DNA of 64,000 bases, from positions 36,194-100,193 of the forward strand of contig NZ_KE386628.1 in NCBI RefSeq assembly GCF_000428125.1. Direction: 5' to 3'. The notes beneath the pieces are model-generated. The model was not told the DNA's origin, did no database searches, and was given only the letters and a program-made list of their open reading frames with translations. This DNA comes from Bacteroides graminisolvens DSM 19988 = JCM 15093 (GTDB taxonomy: Bacteria > Bacteroidota > Bacteroidia > Bacteroidales > Bacteroidaceae). The first letter of the stretch is position 1. Every line of letters starts with the position of its first letter. Below, piece after piece: positions 1 to 8,662 of this stretch. Made by a program: the position numbers and the translations under genes.

Positions 1-1
1 T

Positions 2-166
2 CCGCATACACATTTTATGTGTAAATGTTGCGGGAAGATATACGACTTGGCCATACCGGCACCTGTTAAAGAAGTGATGCCCAATGTGATTGACGGGCAT
101 GAGGTAAATGAAATGCACTACTACTATAAAGGGTTCTGTAAGAACTGCTTAAATAATAATGACTAA
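2..166 (+). CDS. Fur/PerR-family metalloregulator, C-terminal part (cut by window edge)
   Basis: The open frame enters from the left edge and ends at 164-166, giving 54 visible residues. It has the paired cysteine arrangement of the Fur-family structural zinc site: MCKCCGKIYDL near its start, and YYKGFCKNC just before the end. In Fur/PerR proteins this C-terminal dimerisation domain follows a winged-helix DNA-binding domain, which lies outside the window. The next gene, 20 bases on, is a rubrerythrin, a classic peroxide-stress gene of anaerobes, which favours PerR over a true iron-uptake Fur. The assignment to PerR is inference from context; the family call is from the cysteine pattern. Confidence 0.75.
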   Translation, partial: PHTHFMCKCCGKIYDLAIPAPVKEVMPNVIDGHEVNEMHYYYKGFCKNCLNNND

Positions 167-185
167 TTAATTAAAATTCTGAGAA

Positions 186-743
186 ATGAAAAAGAAATTT
201 AGATGTACCGTATGTGGTTACGTACACGAAGGTGATGAAGCTCCCGAGAAATGTCCGCTTTGTAAAGCTCCTGCAAGCAAATTCGTTGAGGTGGTTGAAT
301 CTGTAGGCGGTCCTATGGCTTTTGCCGACGAGCACGTAATTGGCGTGGCTAAAGGTTGCGACGAAGAAATGATTAAGGACCTTAACAATCATTTCATGGG
401 CGAATGTACCGAAGTGGGTATGTATTTGGCTATGAGCCGTCAGGCCGACCGTGAAGGTTATCCCGAAATTGCTGAAGCATTCAAACGTTATGCGTGGGAA
501 GAAGCTGAGCATGCTTCTAAGTTTGCTGAGTTATTGGGTGACTGTGTGTGGGACACCAAAACAAATCTTCAGAAACGCAAAGATGCCGAACAAGGTGCTT
601 GCGAAGACAAAAAACGTATCGCTACTCGTGCAAAGGCGTTGAACCTCGATGCTATTCACGATACCGTACACGAAATGTGTAAGGATGAGGCTCGTCACGG
701 AAAGGGCTTCGAAGGTCTTTACAACCGTTATTTCGGAGAATAA
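186..743 (+). CDS. rbr: Reverse-order rubrerythrin (peroxide reductase)
   Basis: 185 aa. The N-terminus is a short rubredoxin-like iron site with cysteines 7, 10, 23 and 26 (CTVCGYV, CPLCKAP). The rest is a ferritin-like four-helix domain with diiron ligand motifs: the Glu pair around 73-76, EEAEH near 105-109, and DEARH near 167-171. Rubrerythrins reduce hydrogen peroxide in the cytoplasm of anaerobes. The usual order has the rubredoxin domain at the C-terminus; here it is first, as in the reverse rubrerythrins of clostridia. The gene follows the Fur/PerR-type gene by 20 bases, so co-transcription or peroxide control is likely but not shown. A strong hairpin follows the stop. Confidence 0.93.
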   Translation: MKKKFRCTVCGYVHEGDEAPEKCPLCKAPASKFVEVVESVGGPMAFADEHVIGVAKGCDEEMIKDLNNHFMGECTEVGMYLAMSRQADREGYPEIAEAFKRYAWEEAEHASKFAELLGDCVWDTKTNLQKRKDAEQGACEDKKRIATRAKALNLDAIHDTVHEMCKDEARHGKGFEGLYNRYFGE

Positions 744-765
744 GTTTCACTTATCTCTTGATTTT

Positions 766-797
766 AAAGGGCTGCAATTTGCAGCCCTTTCTTTTTA
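766..797 (+). terminator. Rho-independent terminator after rubrerythrin
   Basis: A perfect 12-base inverted repeat (AAAGGGCTGCAA with its complement, 766-790) is followed by CTTTTTATT. It sits 23 bases after the rubrerythrin stop and separates that unit from sbcD. Confidence 0.85.
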
Positions 798-810
798 TTC
801 GTTATTTTTG
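778..810 (+). promoter_or_regulatory. Putative Bacteroides-type promoter for sbcDC
   Basis: TTTG at 778-781 and TATTTTTG at 803-810 are separated by 21 bases, matching the Bacteroidetes consensus (-33 TTTG, -7 TAnnTTTG). It lies 36 bases before the sbcD start and overlaps the second arm of the preceding terminator. Confidence 0.5.
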
Positions 811-845
811 CAAGTGATGTTTAGTTTGAAAACACATAAATCATT

Positions 846-2090
846 ATGATACGCATACTGCATACGGCCGATTGGCATTTGGGACAAAGTTTCTTTGGTT
901 ATGACCGCACGGATGAGCACCTGCATTTTCTCGACTGGTTGTGTGACACGATCCGCCAACACGACGTGGATGTGTTGATCATTGCGGGCGATGTATTCGA
1001 TGTGTCGAATCCTTCGGCGGCTTCGCAACGCATGTTTTACCGGTTTGTGAGCAGGGTTACAACGGAGAACCCTGCTTTGCAACTGGTTGTTGTGGCGGGA
1101 AATCACGATTCGGCAGCGCGACTGGAGGCTCCGCTGCCTTTGTTGCAGGAAATGCGGACGGAAATTAAGGGTGTGGTGCCCAAAAGGGAAGGCAAACCTT
1201 TGTACGATGACTTGATTGTGGAACTGAAAAATGCCCGCGGTGAGGTGGAAGCTTTGTGTTTGGCGGTGCCGTTTTTGAGGCAGGGCGACTATGTTGTGCC
1301 CGAAGGTGCTGAGAATACGTATGCCGCCGGGGTGCGGATGTTCTATCAGGAGCTGGTGCAATGTGCTGCTCTTCGTCAAACGGAGAACCAGGCATTGGTG
1401 GCGGTGGGGCACTTGCAGGCGGTTGGCTCTGAGATTGCCGAGAAGGATTATAGCGAGCGAACGATTATTGGCGGATTGGAGTGTGTGTCGCCCGATGTGT
1501 TCGATGAGCGGATTGCTTACACGGCATTGGGGCATATTCACAAGGCGCAACGGGTGTCGGGCAAGGAGCATGTGCGCTATGCCGGGAGTCCGCTCCCCAT
1601 GTCGTTTGCCGAACGCAACTACCACCACGGGGCGGTGCTGGTCACATTGGCTGATGGCAAGCTGCAAGCTATCGAGAAGTTGTCTTACCATCCGTTGGTG
1701 TCTTTGTTGAGCGTGCCGTCCGGTGAGGCTGTTTCTCCCGGGGAGGTGCTGGAGTTGTTGAGTTCTCTGCCTCCGCGTGAAGAGGAGTTGCCGGCTCCGT
1801 ATCTGGAAATAAAGGTGTTACTGGCTGAGCCTGAGCCGATGTTTCGGAATGAGGTGGAGGAGTTGGTGAAAGACAAGCAGGTGCGATTGGCGCGGATTGT
1901 CTCGTCTTACCGGAAAGAGTCCGTTTCGGCTTCCGAAGAGAAGGTGGTGGAAGAAGGACTGGAGGCGATGGATCCGTTGCAGATATTGAAGGCGACTTTC
2001 GAAAAGACGTATCAAACGGATATGCCCAAGGAGATGGTTGAATTGTTTCAGGAGGCGTGCCGGCTGACGGATTTGAATGATAATGAGTAA
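846..2090 (+). CDS. sbcD: Nuclease SbcCD subunit D
   Basis: 414 aa, normal length for SbcD, the Mre11-type metallophosphoesterase of the SbcCD complex that opens hairpins and processes DNA ends. All metal-binding motifs are visible: DWH at residues 9-11, GDVFD at 48-52, GNHD at 85-88, GHL at 188-190 and GHIH at 229-232. The C-terminal third is the Mre11-like capping domain. sbcC starts 17 bases after the stop, so the two subunits are co-transcribed. The ATG follows a TTTG/TATTTTTG promoter. Well-supported call. Confidence 0.95.
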   Translation: MIRILHTADWHLGQSFFGYDRTDEHLHFLDWLCDTIRQHDVDVLIIAGDVFDVSNPSAASQRMFYRFVSRVTTENPALQLVVVAGNHDSAARLEAPLPLLQEMRTEIKGVVPKREGKPLYDDLIVELKNARGEVEALCLAVPFLRQGDYVVPEGAENTYAAGVRMFYQELVQCAALRQTENQALVAVGHLQAVGSEIAEKDYSERTIIGGLECVSPDVFDERIAYTALGHIHKAQRVSGKEHVRYAGSPLPMSFAERNYHHGAVLVTLADGKLQAIEKLSYHPLVSLLSVPSGEAVSPGEVLELLSSLPPREEELPAPYLEIKVLLAEPEPMFRNEVEELVKDKQVRLARIVSSYRKESVSASEEKVVEEGLEAMDPLQILKATFEKTYQTDMPKEMVELFQEACRLTDLNDNE

Positions 2091-2107
2091 GGATTGAGGA
2101 AATTGAC

Positions 2108-5100
2108 ATGAAGATATTAGCCATACGTTTGAAGAATTTGGCTTCCATAGAGGGAAGCTTTGAGGTGGATTTTACTGCGGAACCTTTGGCTTCGGCCGGA
2201 ATCTTTGCCATATCGGGACCTACAGGTGCGGGGAAGTCGACTGTGCTCGATGCGCTTTGTCTGGCGCTGTACGACAAAACACCGCGCTTTGCTGCCACGG
2301 GTGAGAATCAGTTCCTCCGTGATGTGGGGGAGGCGATGATTAACCAGTCGGATGTGCGCAACATTCTTCGCCGGGGAACGGGTGAAGGGTATGCGGAGGT
2401 CGACTTTCTGGGTGCTACGGGTCGTCGTTATCGCTCGCGCTGGTCGGTTCGCCGGGCGCGGGGGAAGGCTACGGGTTCGTTGCAGGCGCAAACCATTCAG
2501 GCGTGTGATTTGGATACGGATACGGAGTTGCAGGGTACCAAAACGGAGGTGTTGGGACAGCTGGCCGGATTAGTGGGACTGACGTACGAGCAGTTTACCC
2601 GCACGGTGTTATTGGCGCAAAACGACTTTGCCACGTTTCTCAAGTCTAAGGAATCGGCCAAGGCGGAACTGCTCGAGAAGTTGACGGGAACGGATATTTA
2701 TTCGCGCATTTCCAGAGAGATTTACCAGCGTAGCAAGCTGGAGGAAGAGGCTTACAAACGGGTGAAGGAAACGCTGGGGCTGGTTGAACTGATGAAGCCC
2801 GAAGAGTGGGAGGCGTGTGTGAAACAAAAGCAGGAACTCACCGTTGTCAGGGAGCAGGGGGTGCGACAGTTGGCTTTGCTTACGGAACAGTTGCAAACGT
2901 TGCAGGCGTTTGTTGGCCAGCAGACTTTGTTGGCTCAGAAACAAAAGGAAGAGAGTGAGCAGGGACGGAAGTTGGTTGCTTTGCAGGAAGGGTTCGACAA
3001 GCAGCGGACGGAGTTGGATGTGTTCCGTCAAAAGGTGGAGGAGTTGCAACCGGAACTGAACGCGGCGAGGGAGCTCGACGTGAAGATTCAGTCGGCAAAC
3101 CTGACTTTCACCGAGGTGCAGGCTTCTTTGCAGAAGGCTTGCAGGGAAAGGGAGGAAGCGGAAAGGCAGGTGGCCGGAAAGCAGCAGTTGGTTGCCGGTC
3201 TGGAAGGTCAGTTGCAGGCGCAGGGCTTGCGTCAACGTTTGGCAAAGATGTCCGCAGGTGTTACCGATGGGGGAGTTGCCGAACAAATTCCTTCTTCTGA
3301 ATTATCTTCTGTCTCCACCGGTAACCGAATGCAGGAAGCATTGAATCGGGCGGAAGCTCTGTTGCAAACTGGGCGACAGGTGTTACTGAAGCAGCGGGAG
3401 TCTGCCGAAAAGATAAAGAATCAGCTGGCTGTTTTCGATATAAAAGCGCTTGGTAGTGAGCAAGCGGTGTTGCTGAAAGAGCAAGAGCAATTACAGTCGG
3501 CCCGCCATACCTTTACCGATTGGGAAAGGGTGAGCAAGGAGTTGCGGGAGTTAATGCTTCAACAGAATCAACTAAAGGCTCGCAAACAAAAGGCAGGTGA
3601 GGATGTGGCCGAACTGGAAACACAGCATCGCGTATGGCAGGAGTCTTTTTCCGGTTTACAAAAGGTGTATGAAAACGCCCGCAATGCCATGACGCAAAAT
3701 GTGGAAGCCTTGCGTGCCAATTTGCTTGAAGGAGAGCCTTGTCCGGTGTGCGGCAGTCGCCAACATCCTTATGAACAACCTTCGGAGGCCTTGGATAAAC
3801 TTTTTTTGAGTATTCAGGAAAAGTACCAACAGGAAGAAAAGAAGGTACAGGAAATTGGCAATAAGAAATCGGCTCTTTTGGGTGAACTGAAGCAAATTAC
3901 CGAACAAGAGATAACGGTTGCTGCACAAACGGCTCGTTTGCAGGAGCAGGAAAAACAGTGTTCCCTGAAATTGAGTGCATGGAAGGAAAAGGCCGGTGAC
4001 GAAGCCGACCTGTTGCAATGGCTGGAAGTGGCTTTGGAAAAATGTCGCAAGCGCGGGGAGGAGATAAACCGTAAGGTTCAGGAATACGAAACGATTAATA
4101 AGGAGTTGCGGCAACAAGAGGAGGCTACGGCTTCTTTGCACAAAGAGTGCGAGGTGCTTGTAGAGGCTATTGGCGATGGTAAGTTGAAAATGCAGGAGTT
4201 GCAGGCAGTGAGTGAACGTCTTGCCTTGCTCAAGCAAACGGAAGAAAGGGAGAAGGAACGTTTTAACCAGGCTGATAAAAATTTGAAGGACTTTCAGCAG
4301 CAACGTGCTTCTTTGCTCAAAGGCAAACCGATTGAGGATGCGGTGGCAGCGGTAAAGAGTCACGAGGCAAAGTTGGTTGATGCATTGGAGAAGTGCCGGG
4401 GGGAATTGGAAAACGGCAAGCTCGTCTTGTCTGGCATTCAGGGGGAAATTCGCCGCTTGTCGGATATGTTGAAGGAGCTGAATGAGAAAAAAAGTCTGAT
4501 TGAAGAACCGGAGCAATTGCCCGGAATACTGGAACGGCAGAAAGAGGTTAATCAGGAAAATGATCGTGCCCATTCCGCAGTTGAACTGAAACTGTTGCAG
4601 CACGAGCAAAACCAAAAGCGTTTGCAGGAGCTGGAAAAGGAATTGCTTGAAAAGCAAAATTCGTTCTTGAAGTGGGAGAAACTGAATAAGTTGATTGGTA
4701 GTGCGGATGGTAATAAGTTTAAGGTAATTGCCCAGGGGTATACGTTGAATTTGCTTTTGTTGCATGCCAACAAACATTTGTCGTACTTGTCGCGCCGCTA
4801 TCGTTTGCAACAGGTACCCGATTCGCTTGCCCTGCAAGTTATTGATGGCGATATGTGCGATGAAGTGCGTACGGTTTATTCGCTTTCGGGCGGGGAGTCT
4901 TTCCTTATTTCGCTGGCGTTGGCGTTGGGACTTTCTTCGTTATCGAGCAATAATTTGCAGGTTGAGTCTTTGTTTATTGACGAAGGATTTGGTTCGCTGG
5001 ACGCAGAAAGTTTGCGTATGGCCATGGAGGCTTTGGAAATGTTGCAGATGCAGGGACGCAAGATCGGCGTGATTTCACACGTGCAGGAAATGAGTGAACG

Positions 5101-5167
5101 AATTTCTGTGCAGATACAAGTGCATAAGTCGGTTAACGGAAGAAGCCAGATTCGGGTTGTTGGTTAA
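2108..5167 (+). CDS. sbcC: Nuclease SbcCD subunit C (Rad50-like ATPase)
   Basis: 1019 aa SMC/Rad50-type ATPase that partners SbcD. Walker A GPTGAGKST is at residues 37-45. A long heptad-rich, glutamine-rich coiled coil follows; its apex carries the zinc-hook CPVC at about residues 545-548. The second coiled-coil arm returns to the signature YSLSGGES (about 922-930) and Walker B LFIDEGFGSLD (about 955-965). Expected length and domain order are complete. The last bases of the gene form one arm of a hairpin that also terminates the convergent gene on the other strand. Confidence 0.95.
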   Translation: MKILAIRLKNLASIEGSFEVDFTAEPLASAGIFAISGPTGAGKSTVLDALCLALYDKTPRFAATGENQFLRDVGEAMINQSDVRNILRRGTGEGYAEVDFLGATGRRYRSRWSVRRARGKATGSLQAQTIQACDLDTDTELQGTKTEVLGQLAGLVGLTYEQFTRTVLLAQNDFATFLKSKESAKAELLEKLTGTDIYSRISREIYQRSKLEEEAYKRVKETLGLVELMKPEEWEACVKQKQELTVVREQGVRQLALLTEQLQTLQAFVGQQTLLAQKQKEESEQGRKLVALQEGFDKQRTELDVFRQKVEELQPELNAARELDVKIQSANLTFTEVQASLQKACREREEAERQVAGKQQLVAGLEGQLQAQGLRQRLAKMSAGVTDGGVAEQIPSSELSSVSTGNRMQEALNRAEALLQTGRQVLLKQRESAEKIKNQLAVFDIKALGSEQAVLLKEQEQLQSARHTFTDWERVSKELRELMLQQNQLKARKQKAGEDVAELETQHRVWQESFSGLQKVYENARNAMTQNVEALRANLLEGEPCPVCGSRQHPYEQPSEALDKLFLSIQEKYQQEEKKVQEIGNKKSALLGELKQITEQEITVAAQTARLQEQEKQCSLKLSAWKEKAGDEADLLQWLEVALEKCRKRGEEINRKVQEYETINKELRQQEEATASLHKECEVLVEAIGDGKLKMQELQAVSERLALLKQTEEREKERFNQADKNLKDFQQQRASLLKGKPIEDAVAAVKSHEAKLVDALEKCRGELENGKLVLSGIQGEIRRLSDMLKELNEKKSLIEEPEQLPGILERQKEVNQENDRAHSAVELKLLQHEQNQKRLQELEKELLEKQNSFLKWEKLNKLIGSADGNKFKVIAQGYTLNLLLLHANKHLSYLSRRYRLQQVPDSLALQVIDGDMCDEVRTVYSLSGGESFLISLALALGLSSLSSNNLQVESLFIDEGFGSLDAESLRMAMEALEMLQMQGRKIGVISHVQEMSERISVQIQVHKSVNGRSQIRVVG

Positions 5168-5187
5168 CCCGAATCCGGCTTCTTGTT
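5141..5187. terminator. Bidirectional terminator between sbcC and the metallophosphoesterase gene
   Basis: An 18-base inverted repeat with one mismatch (5141-5158 with 5166-5183) overlaps the sbcC stop codon and lies just past the end of the convergent minus-strand gene. It can form the same hairpin in either transcript. Confidence 0.65.
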
Positions 5188-5189
5188 AT

Positions 5190-6368
5190 TTATTTAGCAC
5201 TTCCTTGTTGCAAGGTAAGGAGGGTAATTTCAGGCCAGGCGCCAAAACGGAATGGCAGTCCAACGAAACCCAGTCCGAGGTTCACATAGAGTCCGCGTTC
5301 TCCTTCTTTATACATCCCTTTCCATTCGGGATAAATGAAGGAGGAAGGCGAATGGTTTCCCCATGCCATTTGCATACCGTGCGTATGTCCGGCCAGCATC
5401 AGTTCAATGTCTGATTGTGAGAGCACCTCTCTTCGCCAATGAGTGGGGTTGTGACTCAGTAGCAATTGGAACATACCTTCGGTGCCCTGCATGGCTTTCA
5501 CCAGGTCACCGTGCTGAGAAAAGGGAGGTTCACCTTCGTTTTCCACACCTATCAGGGCTATGCTGTCGTTCCCTTTGTGTAGAATAACATGCGAATTATT
5601 GAGCATTTTCCAGCCCATTTCCGTTTGCCTTTCATGTAATTGACGGAGGTTCTTGGCCTGATCGGTCTTACTTTTCCAGCGGAAGTACGGACCGTAGTCG
5701 TGGTTGCCCAAGATAGAATAGACACCGTCTTTGGCTTTCAACTGTGAGAGTATATCCTGAAAGCCATCTAATTCGGAGGCTTTGTGGTTAACCAAATCGC
5801 CCGTGAACACGATGAGATCCGGTTCCAGCGCATTCACCCGGTTTACTGCTTCCTGCATGGCTTCTTCATTGCCCCTCCAGCTTCCGATATGTATGTCAGA
5901 TAACTGAACGATGCGATAGCCGTTGAATGCAGCGGGTAAGTTGCTTGCGTGGAAGTCGACTTCCTTAACTTCAAAGCGCGTTTTACCAATGGCCGATCCG
6001 TATACAATAATACCTGCCAACAGGGCGACAACTGCTATGCCTAAAAGGGTAAACGGAGTTTTGGGCCAATCCAGCAGAACATGGAAGGGCAATCCTAACA
6101 GCGAGATGATCATGAAAAGAAGCTTAGGCAGTACAAACAGGAAAAACACCACTGCAAACCAGCCCATCCAGTGTCCGCGGTCTTCCAGGAAACTACTGCT
6201 TCCGAAGAAAAATAACAGAGCCAGTCCGGTTAGTAACAGAATGGAAGGAACGAAATACAAACACCGCCACAACAAGCTGTCGGTGAGTCGCACAATGAAC
6301 ATCTTATAAATATAAATGTCGGGCACTATCAGTGCTACGGCCAGAATGGCCATTATTCGTTGAATCAT
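5190..6368 (-). CDS. Membrane-anchored calcineurin-like metallophosphoesterase
   Basis: 392 aa. About four hydrophobic helices fill the first 125 residues. A complete calcineurin-like phosphoesterase domain follows: SDIH at 157-160, GDLVNH from 190, GNHDYG at 221-226, SHNP from 305 and GHTHG from 327. The spacing matches the YkuE/YaeI-like subgroup, some of which act on lipid or UDP-sugar substrates; the substrate here is not predictable. Because the catalytic domain follows the helices, its side of the membrane depends on helix count and was not determined. The gene is convergent with sbcC and its upstream region has no close neighbour. Confidence 0.88.
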   Translation of the reverse strand: MIQRIMAILAVALIVPDIYIYKMFIVRLTDSLLWRCLYFVPSILLLTGLALLFFFGSSSFLEDRGHWMGWFAVVFFLFVLPKLLFMIISLLGLPFHVLLDWPKTPFTLLGIAVVALLAGIIVYGSAIGKTRFEVKEVDFHASNLPAAFNGYRIVQLSDIHIGSWRGNEEAMQEAVNRVNALEPDLIVFTGDLVNHKASELDGFQDILSQLKAKDGVYSILGNHDYGPYFRWKSKTDQAKNLRQLHERQTEMGWKMLNNSHVILHKGNDSIALIGVENEGEPPFSQHGDLVKAMQGTEGMFQLLLSHNPTHWRREVLSQSDIELMLAGHTHGMQMAWGNHSPSSFIYPEWKGMYKEGERGLYVNLGLGFVGLPFRFGAWPEITLLTLQQGSAK

Positions 6369-6402
6369 ACTTTTGGTTTTGTCTTTTAATTAGTGATAAC
6401 AT

Positions 6403-6442
6403 AAAAAAAATCCGGTTGTTCACAACAAAGGTGAATAACCGG
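6403..6442 (-). terminator. Terminator of the ECF sigma-factor operon
   Basis: On the minus strand CCGGTTATTCAC pairs with GTGAACAACCGG around a 7-base loop (6412-6442), with one G-T pair, and is followed by eight T residues (complement of 6403-6410). It lies about 70 bases past the stop of the 216-aa gene. Confidence 0.85.
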
Positions 6443-6513
6443 AAATATAATAACGCAGAGGAACCCCTTCTTATAACCAATAGGAGTAAAGAATACGCTT
6501 TTCAATGAAGTGA

Positions 6514-7164
6514 TTATGCTCTGAAGTTATCGTCAGGCGCCTCTGCGATATGAAGTCCTTCAAGTTCTTCTATATTCTTTTTAATAGTATCTAAATGACT
6601 ATAAATAAGCTTTTTATAAACCAGGTAGATGATACAGACATCTACCAACAGCAGCAAAGATATAATAATTACTTGAAATAGCAAGGGTTTATGATACAAA
6701 CCTACTAAATAGTAATATAAACTGGTAAATAGTACGGCCCATACGGAGATGGCTATTACTTCATACTTCATCCAGGAACGGAATTTATTCATCCGAAGGG
6801 CTACTTGTACAATGGGCATTTCGTCAACTTTCGTGTCTCTGACCCACTGATATGTTTTCAGATCCCAGAAGATTCCCAGAATGATGGTGACTGCAAAGAA
6901 AAGACACAGTATGCACGACTCATCTTTCAGGTTTCCGGAAATAAAACGGGGAAGTATGCACCACAATGCTACCACAATCAGAATGGCTGCGATGCCGATA
7001 CTAACTGATAAGCGTTGCCAACCGGCCAGTCTTCTGATACTCTTGCCGGCATTGCTTTTGTATGTTGAGATTAGCTCACTGAGCTTGTCTTCGTCAACCA
7101 ATCTGTCTTTTTGCAAATGCTGGTCAAGTGCATTCCACGATTTTTTTAACTCATCCAATTCCAT
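6514..7164 (-). CDS. Membrane protein encoded with the ECF sigma factor (possible anti-sigma factor)
   Basis: 216 aa. A charged N-terminus of about 45 residues (LDELKKSWNALDQHLQKD) precedes four predicted membrane helices arranged as two pairs, then a short polar tail. It starts 14 bases after the ECF sigma-factor gene on the same strand, which is the usual position of an anti-sigma factor. The short soluble N-terminus plus membrane part fits that role, but no zinc-binding anti-sigma motif (HxxxCxxC) is present. Regulation of the sigma factor is therefore an inference from position; the protein family was not recognised. Confidence 0.75.
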   Translation of the reverse strand: MELDELKKSWNALDQHLQKDRLVDEDKLSELISTYKSNAGKSIRRLAGWQRLSVSIGIAAILIVVALWCILPRFISGNLKDESCILCLFFAVTIILGIFWDLKTYQWVRDTKVDEMPIVQVALRMNKFRSWMKYEVIAISVWAVLFTSLYYYLVGLYHKPLLFQVIIISLLLLVDVCIIYLVYKKLIYSHLDTIKKNIEELEGLHIAEAPDDNFRA

Positions 7165-7178
7165 ATAGCTAATTCTTT

Positions 7179-7676
7179 TTATTCGTTGCTCTTCTTCATC
7201 TTTCTTAACTTCTCTTTGATGCGATTCAGTTTTGTCGCCACATTGGTAACCGTAAGACCTGTTATTTCACTGATCTCTTCGTAACTTTTTTCTTCCAGAT
7301 AAAGCAGAATGATGGATTTGTCAAGTTGTCCTAACTGACCGATGAGGTAATACAGTTCCTTCAACATCAGTTGAAAACTGTCTTGCTCCTCAGTCATCCA
7401 TTCGCTTTCATAGGGAGTGAGAGTCACGATCTCGGGCACATTTTTTTCTTTACGGATAAAACTGATGCATGTGTTCAAAGCAATTCTGTAAATCCATGTG
7501 GAGATTTTACATTCACCCCTGAACTTAGGATACGCCCTCCATAGGTTCAATACCACATCTTGATACAAATCGTTGAGTGTGGCATTCCTGGAAGTATAGA
7601 GGTAACAAACTTTATAGATTACCCGCTCATACTCTTTGATAACGGACAGGAATTCCTGTTCTGTGTTCACATTCAT
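7179..7676 (-). CDS. ECF-type RNA polymerase sigma factor
   Basis: 165 aa, normal for a group 4 sigma-70 factor. Region 2 is visible as YxDVxLNLWRAYPKFRG followed by STWIYRIALNTC (about residues 39-72). Region 4 is the C-terminal helix-turn-helix with YEEISEITGLT (about 130-145). There is no region 3, as expected for ECF factors. It would direct RNA polymerase to an extracytoplasmic-response regulon; the target genes cannot be told from this window. It is first in a two-gene unit with the membrane protein downstream. Confidence 0.92.
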   Translation of the reverse strand: MNVNTEQEFLSVIKEYERVIYKVCYLYTSRNATLNDLYQDVVLNLWRAYPKFRGECKISTWIYRIALNTCISFIRKEKNVPEIVTLTPYESEWMTEEQDSFQLMLKELYYLIGQLGQLDKSIILLYLEEKSYEEISEITGLTVTNVATKLNRIKEKLRKMKKSNE

Positions 7677-7721
7677 TTTCCGGAGATTGCTTTTTAAAAG
7701 GTTAGTCGTTTAGTACCGCTT

Positions 7722-7749
7722 AAAAATCACACAACGAAGTGATTTTTTT
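7722..7749 (-). terminator. Terminator of the sugar transferase-pyrC-MetH domain operon
   Basis: AAAAATCAC (7722-7730) pairs with GTGATTTTT (7739-7747); T-rich runs flank both sides. It lies just past the last gene of the minus-strand operon and upstream of the sigma-factor gene. Confidence 0.7.
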
Positions 7750-7774
7750 GTTTATGGAGTCATTGGATTGTGTC

Positions 7775-8662
7775 TTATTGTAAGTTGGCAGCCAGAAACT
7801 TCTTCATTTCCTCTACTGTCTTACCACGTCTTTGCGCATAGTCGGCCAACTGATCTTCGCCTATCTTTCCTACGGCAAAGTATTGTGACGCCGGATGCGA
7901 AAACATAAGTCCGCAAACAGAAGCATGGGGATACATGGCACCGTTCTCGGTGAGCTTGATACCAATTTGTTTCATGTCAAGCACTTCATCGAGCAGGAAG
8001 TTTACCGATTGGTCGGGTAACGAAGGATAACCAACCGCCGGTCTTATTCCCTGATACTTCTCAACCATGAGGTCTTTCATGCTGAGGTTTTCATCTTTGG
8101 CGTAACCCCAGACTTCCTTGCGTACGTATTCGTGCATCTTTTCGGTGGCAGCTTCAGCTAGCCGGTCCGACAATGCCTGAACAATAATATGCTTATAGGG
8201 ATCTTTCTCAAATAAACCTTCCATGTCGGCATCAATGCTGGTTGCAAAAGCGCCTACCGTGTCTTTGATTCCCGATGAGAGGGGGCGTACAAAATCACTC
8301 AGACAAAGGAAAGGGCCTCCTTCTCTTTTCTTGGCTTGCTGCCGGAGTAGCGGAAACGTAACACCGTCGATGATGAGATTGTCGCCATCGGAGTTTGCTT
8401 CGCACAACTTAACGACCGACTTAATTTCAAAATCTTCATCGAGTTGGTTGAGCATGCGGTTGGCATCTTTATACAACTGCATGGCCTCGGCTGCCTTAGC
8501 TCTGTCTTCTTCCGGGAACCCGGCTAACCAAGACGCGCGGCAGGAGTCGCATCCGTGAATATCTGCAATTGCGGCAAAGCGGGGCTGAAATCCCCAGGCA
8601 TGGAAAAAGTAAATCCAGTTGATGTACTCGGATACCTCATGAATCTTATACTTTATAATCAT
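7775..8662 (-). CDS. Stand-alone methionine synthase (MetH) activation domain protein
   Basis: 295 aa corresponding only to the C-terminal AdoMet-binding reactivation domain of cobalamin-dependent methionine synthase. The signature is RPAVGYPSLPDQ at residues 207-218, equivalent to the conserved RxxxGYPxxPD of the family; WGFQPRF near the N-terminus is also typical. In E. coli this domain is the end of a protein of about 1230 aa and reactivates oxidised cobalamin with AdoMet and flavodoxin. Here the substrate and cobalamin domains are absent, so it must act in trans on another subunit or be repurposed. The start codon overlaps the pyrC stop by 4 bases. Confidence 0.88.
   Translation of the reverse strand: MIIKYKIHEVSEYINWIYFFHAWGFQPRFAAIADIHGCDSCRASWLAGFPEEDRAKAAEAMQLYKDANRMLNQLDEDFEIKSVVKLCEANSDGDNLIIDGVTFPLLRQQAKKREGGPFLCLSDFVRPLSSGIKDTVGAFATSIDADMEGLFEKDPYKHIIVQALSDRLAEAATEKMHEYVRKEVWGYAKDENLSMKDLMVEKYQGIRPAVGYPSLPDQSVNFLLDEVLDMKQIGIKLTENGAMYPHASVCGLMFSHPASQYFAVGKIGEDQLADYAQRRGKTVEEMKKFLAANLQ

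Noticed and set aside
2117..5061. Long minus-strand frames inside sbcC, for example 3,656-4,837
   Set aside because: They are shadows of a GC-skewed, codon-biased coiled-coil gene and have low-complexity products (Leu/Gln/Phe-rich).
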